A program made the position numbers and the translations under genes. From Silicimonas sp. (lineage in GTDB: Bacteria; Pseudomonadota; Alphaproteobacteria; Rhodobacterales; Rhodobacteraceae): a stretch of 64,000 bases of DNA. The notes beneath the pieces were generated by a model. It worked only from the letters and a program-made list of their open reading frames with translations, made no database searches and was not told where the DNA came from. Below, one piece after another: positions 43,588 to 52,209 of the stretch. The stretch spans positions 283,367 to 347,366 of the forward strand of contig JAJDUZ010000027.1 of the NCBI GenBank assembly GCA_022826385.1, written 5' to 3'. Position 1 is the first letter of the stretch. Every line of letters begins with the position of its first letter.

Positions 43588-44511
43588 ATGTTCAAGACAC
43601 TTTCGGGCCAGTCCGTCAGCCGGTTTTCGTTTGGATGCATGCAATTCGGCGGTGGTGCGACCGAAGTCGAAAGCGGCGCGATGTATGCGGCTTGCCGCGA
43701 GGCGGGCATTTCCTTTTTCGACACGGCTTATGGATACACCGAGGGAAAGTCCGAGACCTATCTGGGTCGTCTGATTGCGAACGAACGCGACGACGTCTTC
43801 GTGGCGACCAAATGCGCCTATACCGGTGCATCGCCAGCCGCAATCACCGAGCAAATCGCCGAGAGCCGCCGCCGCATGGGGATCGAGGTGATCGATCTGC
43901 TCTATCTCCATCGCTGGGATGATACGGTGCCGCTCGAGGATACCCTCGCGGCTCTCGCCGGCCCTGTGGGGGACGGAGTTGTGCGGCATGTCGGCGTGTC
44001 GAATTTTGCGTCATGGCAAGTCATGAAAGCCCGCGCGATGGCACAGCGCATGGGGTTCGACATCGTCGCGCTGCAGCCGATGTACAACCTTGTCAAACGT
44101 CAGGTCGAAGTCGAACTTTTGCCGATGGCCCTGTCGGAAGGGTTCGCGGTTTGCCCGTACTCGCCGCTTGGCGGCGGATTGCTGACCGGCAAATACCAGC
44201 AAGGCGGCGGCGGCCGCCTTGTCGAGGATGAACGTTACGCCGCCCGCTATGCGCCCGAGTGGATGACGGAAGCCACAACTGGTCTGGTGGCCCTTGCTGC
44301 CGAGGTGGGCGTCTCGCCGGCAACGCTTGCGGTCGCGTGGGTTGCGCAAAACCCGGCGATCTATGGGCCGATCATTTCAGCGCGTAATGCGCAGCAATTG
44401 TCGCCTTCGTTGGCAGCACTTTCCTTCCAGATGGACGACGCGCTCTATCAACGCATGTCGGCCCTGTCCCCAACCCCGCCACCTGCCACCGACCGGCTGG
44501 AAGAGGTGTGA
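43588..44511 (+). CDS. Aldo/keto reductase
   Basis: A 307-residue TIM-barrel NAD(P)H oxidoreductase. The AKR tetrad region F-F-D-T-A-Y-G-Y-T-E-G-K-S-E (Asp and Tyr) and T-K-C-A-Y (Lys), the D-L-L-Y-L-H-R-W-D strand (His) and G-V-S-N-F-A-S-W-Q near 146 are present. The natural substrate is unknown. The stop overlaps the GTG start of the FAD oxidoreductase, so the two are an operon separated from the transporter by a terminator. Confidence 0.92.
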   Translation: MFKTLSGQSVSRFSFGCMQFGGGATEVESGAMYAACREAGISFFDTAYGYTEGKSETYLGRLIANERDDVFVATKCAYTGASPAAITEQIAESRRRMGIEVIDLLYLHRWDDTVPLEDTLAALAGPVGDGVVRHVGVSNFASWQVMKARAMAQRMGFDIVALQPMYNLVKRQVEVELLPMALSEGFAVCPYSPLGGGLLTGKYQQGGGGRLVEDERYAARYAPEWMTEATTGLVALAAEVGVSPATLAVAWVAQNPAIYGPIISARNAQQLSPSLAALSFQMDDALYQRMSALSPTPPPATDRLEEV

Positions 44512-45557
44512 GTCGCATCGCCGTTATCGGCGGTGGTGTTGCCGGTCTGTCGGCGGCGGCGGCTCTGGCCGAGGCTGGACACCAGGTGGTCGTCTTCGAA
44601 GCTGAAGCGCAGTTGGGGTACCATGCGTCGGGCCGGTCTGCGGCCATGTTTGATGAACACTACGGCAATGAAACGGTGCGGGCGCTGAACCGTTTCACGG
44701 GTCCTGTTCTGGACACCATGGGGGTTTTGTCGCCGCGTGGCATCCTTGCTGTTGCAGGGGCCGAGGACATTGCGTTGTTCAAGGCCGATGTCGAGGGCAT
44801 GGGGTTCGAACCTGTCGCATTGGACGAGGCGCGCGCGCTGATCCCAATTCTGTCTGATCGGGTTCAGTTCGCGGGTCTCTATCGCGGTGCCATGGATATC
44901 GACACTGATGCAGTTCTTCAGGGGTTCGCGCGTGCCGCGCGGGAAAAGGGCGCGCGGGTCTTCACCGACGCTCGCGTCACCGGCATCCGTGCGGGCTGGA
45001 CCATCGTCGCCGACGGTGCCGAGCACGAGGTTGATATGGTCGTCAATGCTGCCGGAGCATGGGCGGACCGGGTTGCGGTCATGGCTGACGTCGCCCCGAT
45101 TGGACTGCAACCCTATCGACGATCCATGGCGCGGCTTCCGGCACCCGGCGGCCATGACGTGCGCGCGTGGCCCATGCTCTTCGGGGCTGGCGAACAATGG
45201 TACGCGAAGCCCGACGCGGGCGGCTGGATTGTCTCGCCTGCCGAAGAAGATGCGGTTGACCCGATGGATGCATGGGCCGACGACATGGTGCTGGCCGAGG
45301 GGCTGGCGCGATACGAGGCACATGTCACCGAACCTGTCACCCGGGTCGAGACCAATTGGGCAGGCCTGAGGACGTTCGCGCCCGACCGGGCCTTGGTCAT
45401 CGGCGAGGAGCCGACGTCGCCCGGGTTCTTCTGGCTGGCAGGTCAGGGAGGATACGGGTTTCAGACGTCAGCTGGGGCTGCGGCTCAACTGGTTGAGGCT
45501 GTGGCAGCACGACCGACCGCGCTTGCGAAGGCCCTGTCGCCCGCGCGTTTCCGATAA
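44508..45557 (+). CDS. FAD-dependent amine/amino-acid oxidoreductase (DAO family)
   Basis: A 349-residue protein, GTG start at 44508. The N-terminal FAD fold I-A-V-I-G-G-G-V-A-G-L-S-A-A-A-A-L-A-E-A is followed by E-A-E-A-Q-L-G-Y-H-A-S-G-R-S-A-A. The C-terminal half carries W-A-G-L-R-T-F-A-P-D and L-A-G-Q-G-G-Y-G-F-Q-T, as in glycine-oxidase/D-amino-acid dehydrogenase-like DAO enzymes. Whether the electron acceptor is oxygen or the respiratory chain cannot be told. The partner is the aldo/keto reductase upstream. Confidence 0.9.
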   Translation: MSRIAVIGGGVAGLSAAAALAEAGHQVVVFEAEAQLGYHASGRSAAMFDEHYGNETVRALNRFTGPVLDTMGVLSPRGILAVAGAEDIALFKADVEGMGFEPVALDEARALIPILSDRVQFAGLYRGAMDIDTDAVLQGFARAAREKGARVFTDARVTGIRAGWTIVADGAEHEVDMVVNAAGAWADRVAVMADVAPIGLQPYRRSMARLPAPGGHDVRAWPMLFGAGEQWYAKPDAGGWIVSPAEEDAVDPMDAWADDMVLAEGLARYEAHVTEPVTRVETNWAGLRTFAPDRALVIGEEPTSPGFFWLAGQGGYGFQTSAGAAAQLVEAVAARPTALAKALSPARFR

Positions 45558-45560
45558 AGG

Positions 45561-46193
45561 TCAGGCGAAGCTGGGCGTGTAAGAAACGCGCTTTCGCGCC
45601 TTGTAAGACGGCGTCGGATAGTCCGAGAACCTTGGGCCAAGATCGGGGAAGAGCGACCGCAGTTCTTCCTGAACATCAGATGGAATGTGCGGAAGCGTAT
45701 CCTCGCAAGGCACGAAGCTTTCAACCGGCATGCCATTGGCGCAGAACACCTGCGGTGCTTCGAAGACGATATTGTAATACGTGGCTTCGGTGGCGTCGGT
45801 TTCATTGCCAAGGCTGACCCCGTCGACATCACGGGCAGGCACAAGGCAGTTTTCACTGTCGTCTTCGTCCAGAAGACGCCAGCCGGGGATCAGCAGGCGA
45901 TGAGCACCGCCGACGCGCAAAGGCTTCTGCGGCATCATCGGGCCGATGGCGCGTGTGTTCAAATGCACCGGGGCCAAGGATGGGTCGGCTGCAATTTCCG
46001 CCTCCGAGATCTCGCGCTTCCAGATCAGCTTGACGGGTTGCAATCCGTTGTCGCGCGTTACGACCAAATCGCCCGGCCGCAGGAACTCGACCCGACGTTC
46101 GCCGATCGGTGTGCGCAGGTTGGCGCCCGAACACAAACCCGTCGCGCCGGTCATCGGAATCTCGTTCTGACGGATCTTGCTGGTAAGGGTCAT
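45561..46193 (-). CDS. Stand-alone Hint-domain (Hedgehog/intein-type) protein
   Basis: A 210-residue protein that is almost entirely a Hint_2-like domain: G-L-C-S-G-A-N-L-R-T-P-I-G-E-R-R-V near 19-35, L-R-P-G-D-L-V-V-T-R-D-N-G near 38-50, and A-H-R-L-L-I-P-G-W near 96. No RTX repeats, signal peptide or second domain are attached, although in relatives Hint domains are often fused to secreted proteins. Cys21 could be the nucleophile. The cellular role of such lone Hint proteins in Rhodobacteraceae is not established. An inverted repeat lies in its upstream region. Confidence 0.85.
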   Translation of the reverse strand: MTLTSKIRQNEIPMTGATGLCSGANLRTPIGERRVEFLRPGDLVVTRDNGLQPVKLIWKREISEAEIAADPSLAPVHLNTRAIGPMMPQKPLRVGGAHRLLIPGWRLLDEDDSENCLVPARDVDGVSLGNETDATEATYYNIVFEAPQVFCANGMPVESFVPCEDTLPHIPSDVQEELRSLFPDLGPRFSDYPTPSYKARKRVSYTPSFA

Positions 46194-46303
46194 GGGCGTC
46201 TCTTGGGCGGGTTGTCCACAGAAACATGGGTGCAGTCGAATGTGACCGAAATTGGGACGCTTGGTGGTGAATCCGCGATGGGGCCGGAACCTGCGGTAAA
46301 ACT

Positions 46304-46372
46304 GTTCTCATTTCGTAAACAGTATTTTGGTTTCGATACAAATGTTCCTGTAATCGAACCAATACTGAGAAC
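46304..46372. repeat. Imperfect inverted repeat upstream of the Hint gene
   Basis: Outer arms TGTTCTCA/TGAGAACA match over 8 bases. Inner arms 46320-46337 and 46353-46367 are complementary with three extra bases on the left side, leaving a 15-base loop. The region is AT-richer than its surroundings. It lies in the 193-base gap between the lipase-like gene's 3' end and the Hint gene's 5' end (both minus strand), so it may be a terminator for the former or an operator for the latter. Confidence 0.5.
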
Positions 46373-46386
46373 AATACGTCTCAAAT

Positions 46387-47085
46387 TCAGCGTTCGTCCC
46401 GTTCGACGAGAAAGCTTCCATTGCGCAGAAACGCGATCACCTGCTCGATGACATCCGAGTTCATCATCATGAAGGTATGTGTCACCGGCATCGTGATATG
46501 GGCCTTCATCCCGTCCACTTTCGTGCGTTCAACCGTGACCTTGCCATCATCGGCTTCGGGCAAAATCTGCGAATACACCGGGTTCAGTGACCGATTGCCT
46601 GCAATGACGCCCAACTCGAATGAGACCGGACCCAAACGGTTTGGCAGGCTGTCGGGGCCCGTACCCAATTGCAGCCCTGCCGGTCCGTTCAGCCATTCAA
46701 ACGCGAAAATCTCGCCCAGAACATCGACCAGTTCCGAGCCTTGGTTCGGCGGGCCAAGCATGACGACGCGACCAAGATTGGACGGGCTGTGCCCCTGCAA
46801 CCACGCCCGCACCAGAATGCCGCCCATCGAGTGCGTCACGATGTGTACGGTGTCGTCACCACAGGCGCTGAACGCCACGGGCAGGGTTGCGCCCGCGAGG
46901 TCTTCGATCTGGTCATAGGTCGAGGGATAGCCGACGTTCTCGGTGCGGAAGCCGTCCTGGCGCAGAAAGTACGCCATGATGGCCATCGATGTTTCCCCGC
47001 GTGCCAAACCGTGAAGCAAGATCACGCAGTCGGCAACCGCAGGCCGTGGCAGAGACAGAACAACGGCAAGTGCGAGCCAGCGCAC
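46387..47085 (-). CDS. Secreted alpha/beta hydrolase (lipase-like)
   Basis: A 232-residue protein with a short signal peptide ([12 protein letters not shown]). The oxyanion H-G pair is in [12 protein letters not shown] and the nucleophile elbow is T-H-S-M-G-G near 86-91. The late V-T-H-T-F-M-M-M segment offers the catalytic His. It resembles small lipase/PGAP1-like esterases; substrate unknown. It lies 6 bases downstream of pyrF on the same strand and may be co-transcribed. Confidence 0.88.
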   Translation of the reverse strand: MRWLALAVVLSLPRPAVADCVILLHGLARGETSMAIMAYFLRQDGFRTENVGYPSTYDQIEDLAGATLPVAFSACGDDTVHIVTHSMGGILVRAWLQGHSPSNLGRVVMLGPPNQGSELVDVLGEIFAFEWLNGPAGLQLGTGPDSLPNRLGPVSFELGVIAGNRSLNPVYSQILPEADDGKVTVERTKVDGMKAHITMPVTHTFMMMNSDVIEQVIAFLRNGSFLVERDER

Positions 47086-47091
47086 GGGTCC

Positions 47092-47808
47092 CTACCGGTT
47101 CGGAAGGCTGGCTTGCGGGGCGGCAAGCTCGCTGGTGATCTTGCGCGCAGCGGCGGCCGGGTCGGGTGCGGTGTGGATCGGTCGCCCGACGACGACGTGA
47201 TCGGCACCTTCCGCAATGGCCTCGGCAGGTGTCATGACGCGCTTCTGATCACCGAGATCCGCGCCAACCGGGCGGACACCGGGTGTTACGATCAATCGAC
47301 CTTCGGCTTCCGGCAAGGCGCGTATGGCACGGGCCTCCTGCGGCGAGGCGATAACACCATGTGCGCCCGCCTCGAACGCGCGACCAGCGCGTTCGGTGAC
47401 AAGGTCCGGGATGCCGCCGTCCTTGATCTGAGCGGCGTCCAGATCGTCGCGATCAAGCGACGTCAGCACGGTTACAGCAAGGATCTTCATGTTCGAAGCA
47501 CCGGCCCCTTCCCGCGCGGCGCGAACCACATGCGGATCGCCGTGGACGGTCAGGAAGTCGAGATCGAACTGCGCCAAGCCACGCACGGCGGCTTCAATGG
47601 TCGCGCCGATGTCGAAGAGCTTCATGTCCAAAAAGATGCGCTTGCCATGCTCGTCCTTAAGCTCGTTGGCCAGTGCCAGACCGCCACCGGTCAGCATGCC
47701 GAGCCCGATCTTGTAAAACGACACCGAAGTGCCAAGGCGGTTGGCCAGCGCCAGCCCGTCGAGGGCGTTCGGGACATCAAGGGCAACGATCAAACGGTCA
47801 TCGGACAT
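47092..47808 (-). CDS. pyrF: Orotidine 5'-phosphate decarboxylase
   Basis: The ATG at 47808 (M-S-D-D-R-L-I-V-A-L-D-V) gives 238 residues; upstream in-frame codons lie in the clpB promoter region. The catalytic tetrad block D-M-K-L-F-D-I-G-A-T near 60 is intact, and the phosphate-binding G-V-R-P and V-V-G-R-P-I segments are present. It forms UMP in pyrimidine synthesis. It is divergent from clpB. Confidence 0.96.
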   Translation of the reverse strand: MSDDRLIVALDVPNALDGLALANRLGTSVSFYKIGLGMLTGGGLALANELKDEHGKRIFLDMKLFDIGATIEAAVRGLAQFDLDFLTVHGDPHVVRAAREGAGASNMKILAVTVLTSLDRDDLDAAQIKDGGIPDLVTERAGRAFEAGAHGVIASPQEARAIRALPEAEGRLIVTPGVRPVGADLGDQKRVMTPAEAIAEGADHVVVGRPIHTAPDPAAAARKITSELAAPQASLPNR

Positions 47809-47870
47809 GGGCGCTGAGTGGACGAGGCGCACGCCAAGGTCAATGGGGTGCCTTCGGTGACGTGCCGAAT

Positions 47871-47895
47871 TTTGCGTATTTGGGAAGAGATGAAG
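47871..47895 (+). repeat. 25-base repeat, copy 2
   Basis: Partner of the copy at 40362-40386 (two mismatches). It lies in the divergent pyrF-clpB intergenic region, 36 bases upstream of the sigma-32-like promoter, outside any gene. Confidence 0.6.
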
Positions 47896-47930
47896 GCATA
47901 AGGATTGCGTCAATTCGACGGGTTTCGGGA

Positions 47931-47959
47931 CTTGTAACGCGAGTGTGAGACTCCCATTT
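47931..47959 (+). promoter_or_regulatory. Sigma-32-like heat-shock promoter of clpB
   Basis: CTTGTAA (47931-47937) and TCCCATTT (47952-47959) with a 14-base spacer resemble the RpoH consensus CTTGAAA / CCCCATNT. It is positioned about 75 bases before the clpB ATG, as expected for a heat-shock chaperone gene. Confidence 0.7.
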
Positions 47960-48034
47960 CAGAGCAAAGGCCCGGTTGGGTATGCTGCAGGTGCGGGTAC
48001 CAAGGACATGGGCGCTTGAGAAAAGGAGAGACCG

Positions 48035-50650
48035 ATGGACTTGGAGAAGTTCACCGAACGGTCGCGCGGTTTCCTTCAGGCTGCGCAGACCATTGCCGCC
48101 CGTGAAAGCCACCAGCGGCTGGCCCCCGAACACTTTCTGAAAGCCCTTATGGATGACGAACAGGGCATGGCCGCCAACCTGATCCGGGCCGCCGGCGGTG
48201 CGCCAGACCGTGTTCTGCAGGCCGTTGATGCCGCGCTTGCCAAGATTCCCAAGGTTCAGGGCGATGCCGGCCAAACCTATCTTGATCAGTCGACGATGAA
48301 GGTCCTCGACGAAGCCGAGAAGATCGCCAAGAAAGCTGGCGACAGTTTCGTGCCGGTCGAACGTATTCTGACCGCCCTGGCCGTTGTGAAGAGCAAGGCG
48401 AAAGAGGCTTTGGAGGCCGGTGCCATTACGGCTCAGGCTCTGAATGCCGCGATCAATGATGTCCGCAAGGGGCGGACGGCCGACAGCGCGAGTGCCGAAG
48501 AGCAATATGAAGCGCTGAAGAAGTACACTCGCGACCTGACAGAGGCCGCACGCGCGGGCAAAATCGACCCGATCATCGGACGTGACGAGGAAATTCGCCG
48601 GACGATGCAGGTTCTCAGTCGTCGGACCAAGAACAACCCGGTTCTGATCGGTGATCCCGGCGTTGGCAAGACGGCCATTGCCGAAGGCCTGGCCTTGCGA
48701 ATCATCAACGGCGATGTGCCCGAGAGCCTGAGGAACAAGAAGCTTCTGGCGCTGGACATGGGCGCCCTCATCGCCGGGGCAAAGTATCGCGGCGAATTCG
48801 AGGAACGTCTGAAAGGCGTCTTGAACGAGGTCACCGCTGCGGCTGGCGAGGTTGTGCTTTTCATTGACGAGATGCACACGCTTGTCGGTGCCGGCAAGAC
48901 CGACGGCGCCATGGACGCCGCCAACCTGATCAAGCCTGCGCTTGCCCGCGGCGAGTTGCATTGTGTGGGTGCGACCACGCTGGACGAGTACCGGAAGTAT
49001 GTCGAGAAGGACGCCGCTTTGGCGCGGCGCTTCCAGCCTCTGGTTGTCGAAGAACCGACGGTCGAAGACACGGTCAGCATCCTGCGCGGCATCAAGGAGA
49101 AGTACGAACTGCACCATGGTGTCCGGATCTCGGACCGGGCACTGGTTGCGGCAGCGACGCTGAGCCACCGCTATATCACCGACCGGTTCCTGCCTGACAA
49201 GGCGATCGACCTTGTGGACGAGGCCGCGTCGCGCCTGCGCATGGAAGTGGATTCGAAGCCCGAGGAACTCGACGCTTTGGACCGGCAGATCCTGCAGATG
49301 CAGATCGAAGCCGAGGCCTTGAAAAAGGAAGAGGACAAGGCGTCGAAGGATCGGTTGGAGAAGCTCGAGAAAGAGTTGGCCGATCTGCAGCAGCAGTCGT
49401 CCGAGATGACCGCCAAATGGCAGGCCGAGCGGGACAAGCTTGAAGGCGCGCGCGCGTTGAAAGAACAGCTTGATCGCGCCCGGGCCGAGTTGGACCAGGC
49501 CAAGCGCGAGGGCAACCTGCAGCGTGCGGGCGAATTGTCTTACGGCGTCATTCCGGGGCTAGAGAAGAAGCTTGAGACGGCCGAAGCCGATGACGGCCAG
49601 GTCATGGTGGAAGAGGCCGTGGGGCCTGAAATCATCGCAGAGGTGGTCGAGCGCTGGACCGGCATTCCAACCACGAAGATGTTGGAAGGCGAGCGCGAGA
49701 AGCTGCTGCGGATGGAAGACGAGATCGCAAAGCGCGTGATCGGACAGACGCAGGCGGTAACCGCGGTTTCCAACGCGGTGCGCCGCGCGCGGGCCGGACT
49801 GCAGGATGAAAACCGGCCGCTGGGGTCGTTCATGTTCCTTGGGCCGACCGGCGTCGGCAAGACCGAGCTGACCAAGGCATTGGCCGAGTTCCTGTTCGAC
49901 GACGATAAAGCCATGGTGCGGATCGACATGAGCGAGTTCATGGAAAAGCACGCCGTCGCCCGTTTGATCGGCGCTCCGCCGGGCTATGTCGGCTATGACG
50001 AAGGTGGCGTTTTGACCGAAGCGGTGCGGCGGAGACCTTACCAGGTGATCCTGTTCGACGAGGTCGAAAAGGCACATCCCGAGGTTTTCAACGTTCTCTT
50101 GCAGGTGTTGGACGATGGCGTTCTGACCGATGGACAGGGCAACAAGGTCGACTTCAAGCAGACGCTGATCATCCTGACGTCGAACCTTGGGTCACAGGCT
50201 TTGAGCCAGTTGCCGGACGGGTCTGACGCCAGCGACGCGCGCCGGGACGTGATGGACGCGGTGCGTGCGCATTTCCGGCCCGAGTTCCTGAACCGCCTGG
50301 ACGACATGATCGTTTTCGATCGTTTGGGTCGGGGCGATATGGACGGCATTGTCGACATCCAGTTGGCACGGCTCGACAAGCGCTTGGCCAAGCAGGGCAT
50401 CTCGCTCGAGTTGGATGACGCGGCTCGGAAGTGGCTTGCAGATGAAGGGTACGATCCGGTCTACGGGGCACGTCCTCTGAAGCGTGTGATCCAGCGCAGC
50501 CTGCAAAATGAATTGGCCGAGATGCTTCTGGCGGGAGACATCGGTGATGGGCAGACCGTCGCGGTGTCTGCCGGGACGGACGGGTTGATCGTGGGGGACC
50601 GCGTGGCCCGATCCAACCGGACGCCACCTGCTGATGCGGTGGTGCACTGA
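48035..50650 (+). CDS. clpB: ATP-dependent chaperone ClpB
   Basis: An 871-residue AAA+ disaggregase. The N domain has two Clp repeats (about 1-145), then AAA1 with Walker A G-D-P-G-V-G-K-T near 205, a coiled-coil middle domain (about 410-520, rich in K/E/Q), AAA2 with G-P-T-G-V-G-K-T near 605, and the C-terminal small domain with [12 protein letters not shown]. It rescues aggregated proteins with DnaK. AAAAGGAGAG precedes the ATG. Heat-shock control is supported by a sigma-32-like promoter, and a terminator follows. Confidence 0.98.
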   Translation: MDLEKFTERSRGFLQAAQTIAARESHQRLAPEHFLKALMDDEQGMAANLIRAAGGAPDRVLQAVDAALAKIPKVQGDAGQTYLDQSTMKVLDEAEKIAKKAGDSFVPVERILTALAVVKSKAKEALEAGAITAQALNAAINDVRKGRTADSASAEEQYEALKKYTRDLTEAARAGKIDPIIGRDEEIRRTMQVLSRRTKNNPVLIGDPGVGKTAIAEGLALRIINGDVPESLRNKKLLALDMGALIAGAKYRGEFEERLKGVLNEVTAAAGEVVLFIDEMHTLVGAGKTDGAMDAANLIKPALARGELHCVGATTLDEYRKYVEKDAALARRFQPLVVEEPTVEDTVSILRGIKEKYELHHGVRISDRALVAAATLSHRYITDRFLPDKAIDLVDEAASRLRMEVDSKPEELDALDRQILQMQIEAEALKKEEDKASKDRLEKLEKELADLQQQSSEMTAKWQAERDKLEGARALKEQLDRARAELDQAKREGNLQRAGELSYGVIPGLEKKLETAEADDGQVMVEEAVGPEIIAEVVERWTGIPTTKMLEGEREKLLRMEDEIAKRVIGQTQAVTAVSNAVRRARAGLQDENRPLGSFMFLGPTGVGKTELTKALAEFLFDDDKAMVRIDMSEFMEKHAVARLIGAPPGYVGYDEGGVLTEAVRRRPYQVILFDEVEKAHPEVFNVLLQVLDDGVLTDGQGNKVDFKQTLIILTSNLGSQALSQLPDGSDASDARRDVMDAVRAHFRPEFLNRLDDMIVFDRLGRGDMDGIVDIQLARLDKRLAKQGISLELDDAARKWLADEGYDPVYGARPLKRVIQRSLQNELAEMLLAGDIGDGQTVAVSAGTDGLIVGDRVARSNRTPPADAVVH

Positions 50651-50659
50651 GACCTGGGA

Positions 50660-50686
50660 GGCCCTGCCGCTATGGCAGGGCCTTTT
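50660..50686 (+). terminator. Intrinsic terminator after clpB
   Basis: GGCCCTGCC (50660-50668) pairs with GGCAGGGCC (50674-50682) over a five-base loop, followed by TTTT. The remaining 240 bases up to 50928 show no gene or other structure I can support. Confidence 0.88.
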
Positions 50687-50928
50687 CACAAATGGCAGGC
50701 CGAAATGTGTTCTGAAACTGATGCCTGTGTCGAAACAGTGCTATGCTGGTTGGTAAACCGTCGACCTTACCCTAACAAATGCACGTGATCTCGACCAAAC
50801 TTCAGTCAAATTAGACCTTGCCACCACATCTTCGCCGCATTTTTTTCACATTCGCAGCGCACCCTTTCGATCATGTCGCGATTAACTGGGCGGATCCATA
50901 TTGAGGGAGCGCGAGAGCGTTTGAGAGC

Positions 50929-51333
50929 ATGGAAAAAGTTCACAAAGTTGCAGGCCTGAAAATCAGTCGTGTCGCGCCGAAAGGGTCGCGTCATGCCTCC
51001 TTGCCAGAGCTTGCTCCGCCGGAAGAGCGGTTGCGGACAGCTAGAACACACATCTTCTCGGCAGATGCGCTCAGCATGTCTCGCGCCATCACGATGGAAG
51101 ATGTGTTCGAGACAACGCCCCACGATAAGAACGAGGATGTTGTCCCGAGGCTGACGGTCTACGCCCTGAACCTGACGATCATGGTGTTTACGCTTCCGGT
51201 CGGGCTTGCCTTGCTTTTGATGAACATCCTTGGTGGCGAGAACCTGCGAACGACAGCGCATGTCATGGCTCTGACGGGCTTGTTTTCGGCCTTGGCGGTC
51301 GCAAACCCGGGCGTCACGTTCCTGCCGATTTAA
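50929..51333 (+). CDS. Small membrane protein of unknown function
   Basis: A 134-residue protein. The first 80 residues are polar and basic (K-I-S-R-V-A-P-K-G-S-R-H), followed by two membrane segments (about 76-97, V-Y-A-L-N-L-T-I-M-V-F-T-L-P-V-G, and about 108-130, A-H-V-M-A-L-T-G-L-F-S-A-L). I do not recognise a named family. Its stop overlaps the end of the convergent DUF3445 gene by four bases. Genes of this type are common in Rhodobacteraceae as hypothetical proteins. Confidence 0.75.
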   Translation: MEKVHKVAGLKISRVAPKGSRHASLPELAPPEERLRTARTHIFSADALSMSRAITMEDVFETTPHDKNEDVVPRLTVYALNLTIMVFTLPVGLALLLMNILGGENLRTTAHVMALTGLFSALAVANPGVTFLPI

Positions 51334-52145
51334 GGGTCCAGCCGGTTCAGCGTGGCCTTCGCCGCGTCGCTGAGGTCTTCGACCCGCACCATATAGGTGT
51401 GGATCGAGAAAACGACCGCACCTGTTTTCGGCAAGCGTCTCAAGACCTGCCTTTCGGATCGCACGAACGCTCCGGTACTGACGGCCACCCGGCTTTCCGG
51501 GGCGCTTTCGCGCTTTGGGGTGAAAAGCGCAGGCGACGCATGCAGATTGGCGTTCATACGCCACAACGGTGTCTCGGGCCGCATCGCGTCAAAGAGCCTC
51601 TGCACACGCCGTATCACGTCGTCTGAATATTCGGGAACAGGTCTGTGGATACCGGGCAGGGCCTTTCCAATCTTCTCGGACAAGGTCCAGTAAGCCGGAA
51701 AGCACAGGATGGCCCCGGTCAGGACGTGGCCATCCGAACCATCCTCCATCAAACAGAGATCGGCTTGGATGAGACGCCCAAGTGTCGCGAGAGGGTCGCT
51801 GCGCTGTAGCGGCACCCGAACCCCGTCCGGTCGTGTCACGACACCGTCCGCGATGACGTAGCCCGGGTCCCTCGCAAGCGCCACGAGTACTGCATCAAAA
51901 CACTCGTCTGCTGCCGCGCTGGCACTGGGCAAGAGCGCGTGCACATCATCCCGTCGCGTGGCAATCAGGTGGTCGCGCAGCGCCATTTGCCGGGCAAAGA
52001 CATCGTCCCGAATAAGCCACTCGTCCGGAGGCAAAGGCTGCACACCGGGCAAGCGCCATCGCTTGGCATCCAGCCAAGGCGGGTCGGGAAGGGTTTCTTG
52101 CAAAATGGCGTCCAATCCGCCGCTCTCCGCCTGAATCTGTCGCAT
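51330..52145 (-). CDS. DUF3445 protein, haem-dependent oxidative N-demethylase-like
   Basis: The ATG at 52145 (M-R-Q-I-Q-A-E-S-G) gives 271 residues; an ATG at 52211 is also open but would overlap the dddP start region. DUF3445 blocks are visible: W-R-L-P-G-V-Q-P-L, Q-M-A-L-R-D-H-L-I-A, D-P-L-A-T-L-G-R-L-I-Q-A-D-L-C, C-F-P-A-Y-W-T-L-S-E-K-I-G-K, R-S-E-R-Q-V-L-R-R-L-P and S-I-H-T-Y-M-V. A characterised member is a haem-dependent oxidative N-demethylase. Being divergent from dddP suggests, without proving, a link to methylated osmolytes. Confidence 0.85.
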   Translation of the reverse strand: MRQIQAESGGLDAILQETLPDPPWLDAKRWRLPGVQPLPPDEWLIRDDVFARQMALRDHLIATRRDDVHALLPSASAAADECFDAVLVALARDPGYVIADGVVTRPDGVRVPLQRSDPLATLGRLIQADLCLMEDGSDGHVLTGAILCFPAYWTLSEKIGKALPGIHRPVPEYSDDVIRRVQRLFDAMRPETPLWRMNANLHASPALFTPKRESAPESRVAVSTGAFVRSERQVLRRLPKTGAVVFSIHTYMVRVEDLSDAAKATLNRLDP

Positions 52146-52209
52146 CACGTCCGTCCGGGTGTCGCAAACCAACCGGACGGCGGGCAAACGCGGGGTGGAC
52201 ACTTGGTGC

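Noticed and set aside
42223..43989. A 588-codon antisense frame across the BMP binding-protein gene
   Set aside because: It covers a clear signal-peptide-bearing gene and its terminator on the plus strand and has no recognisable features.
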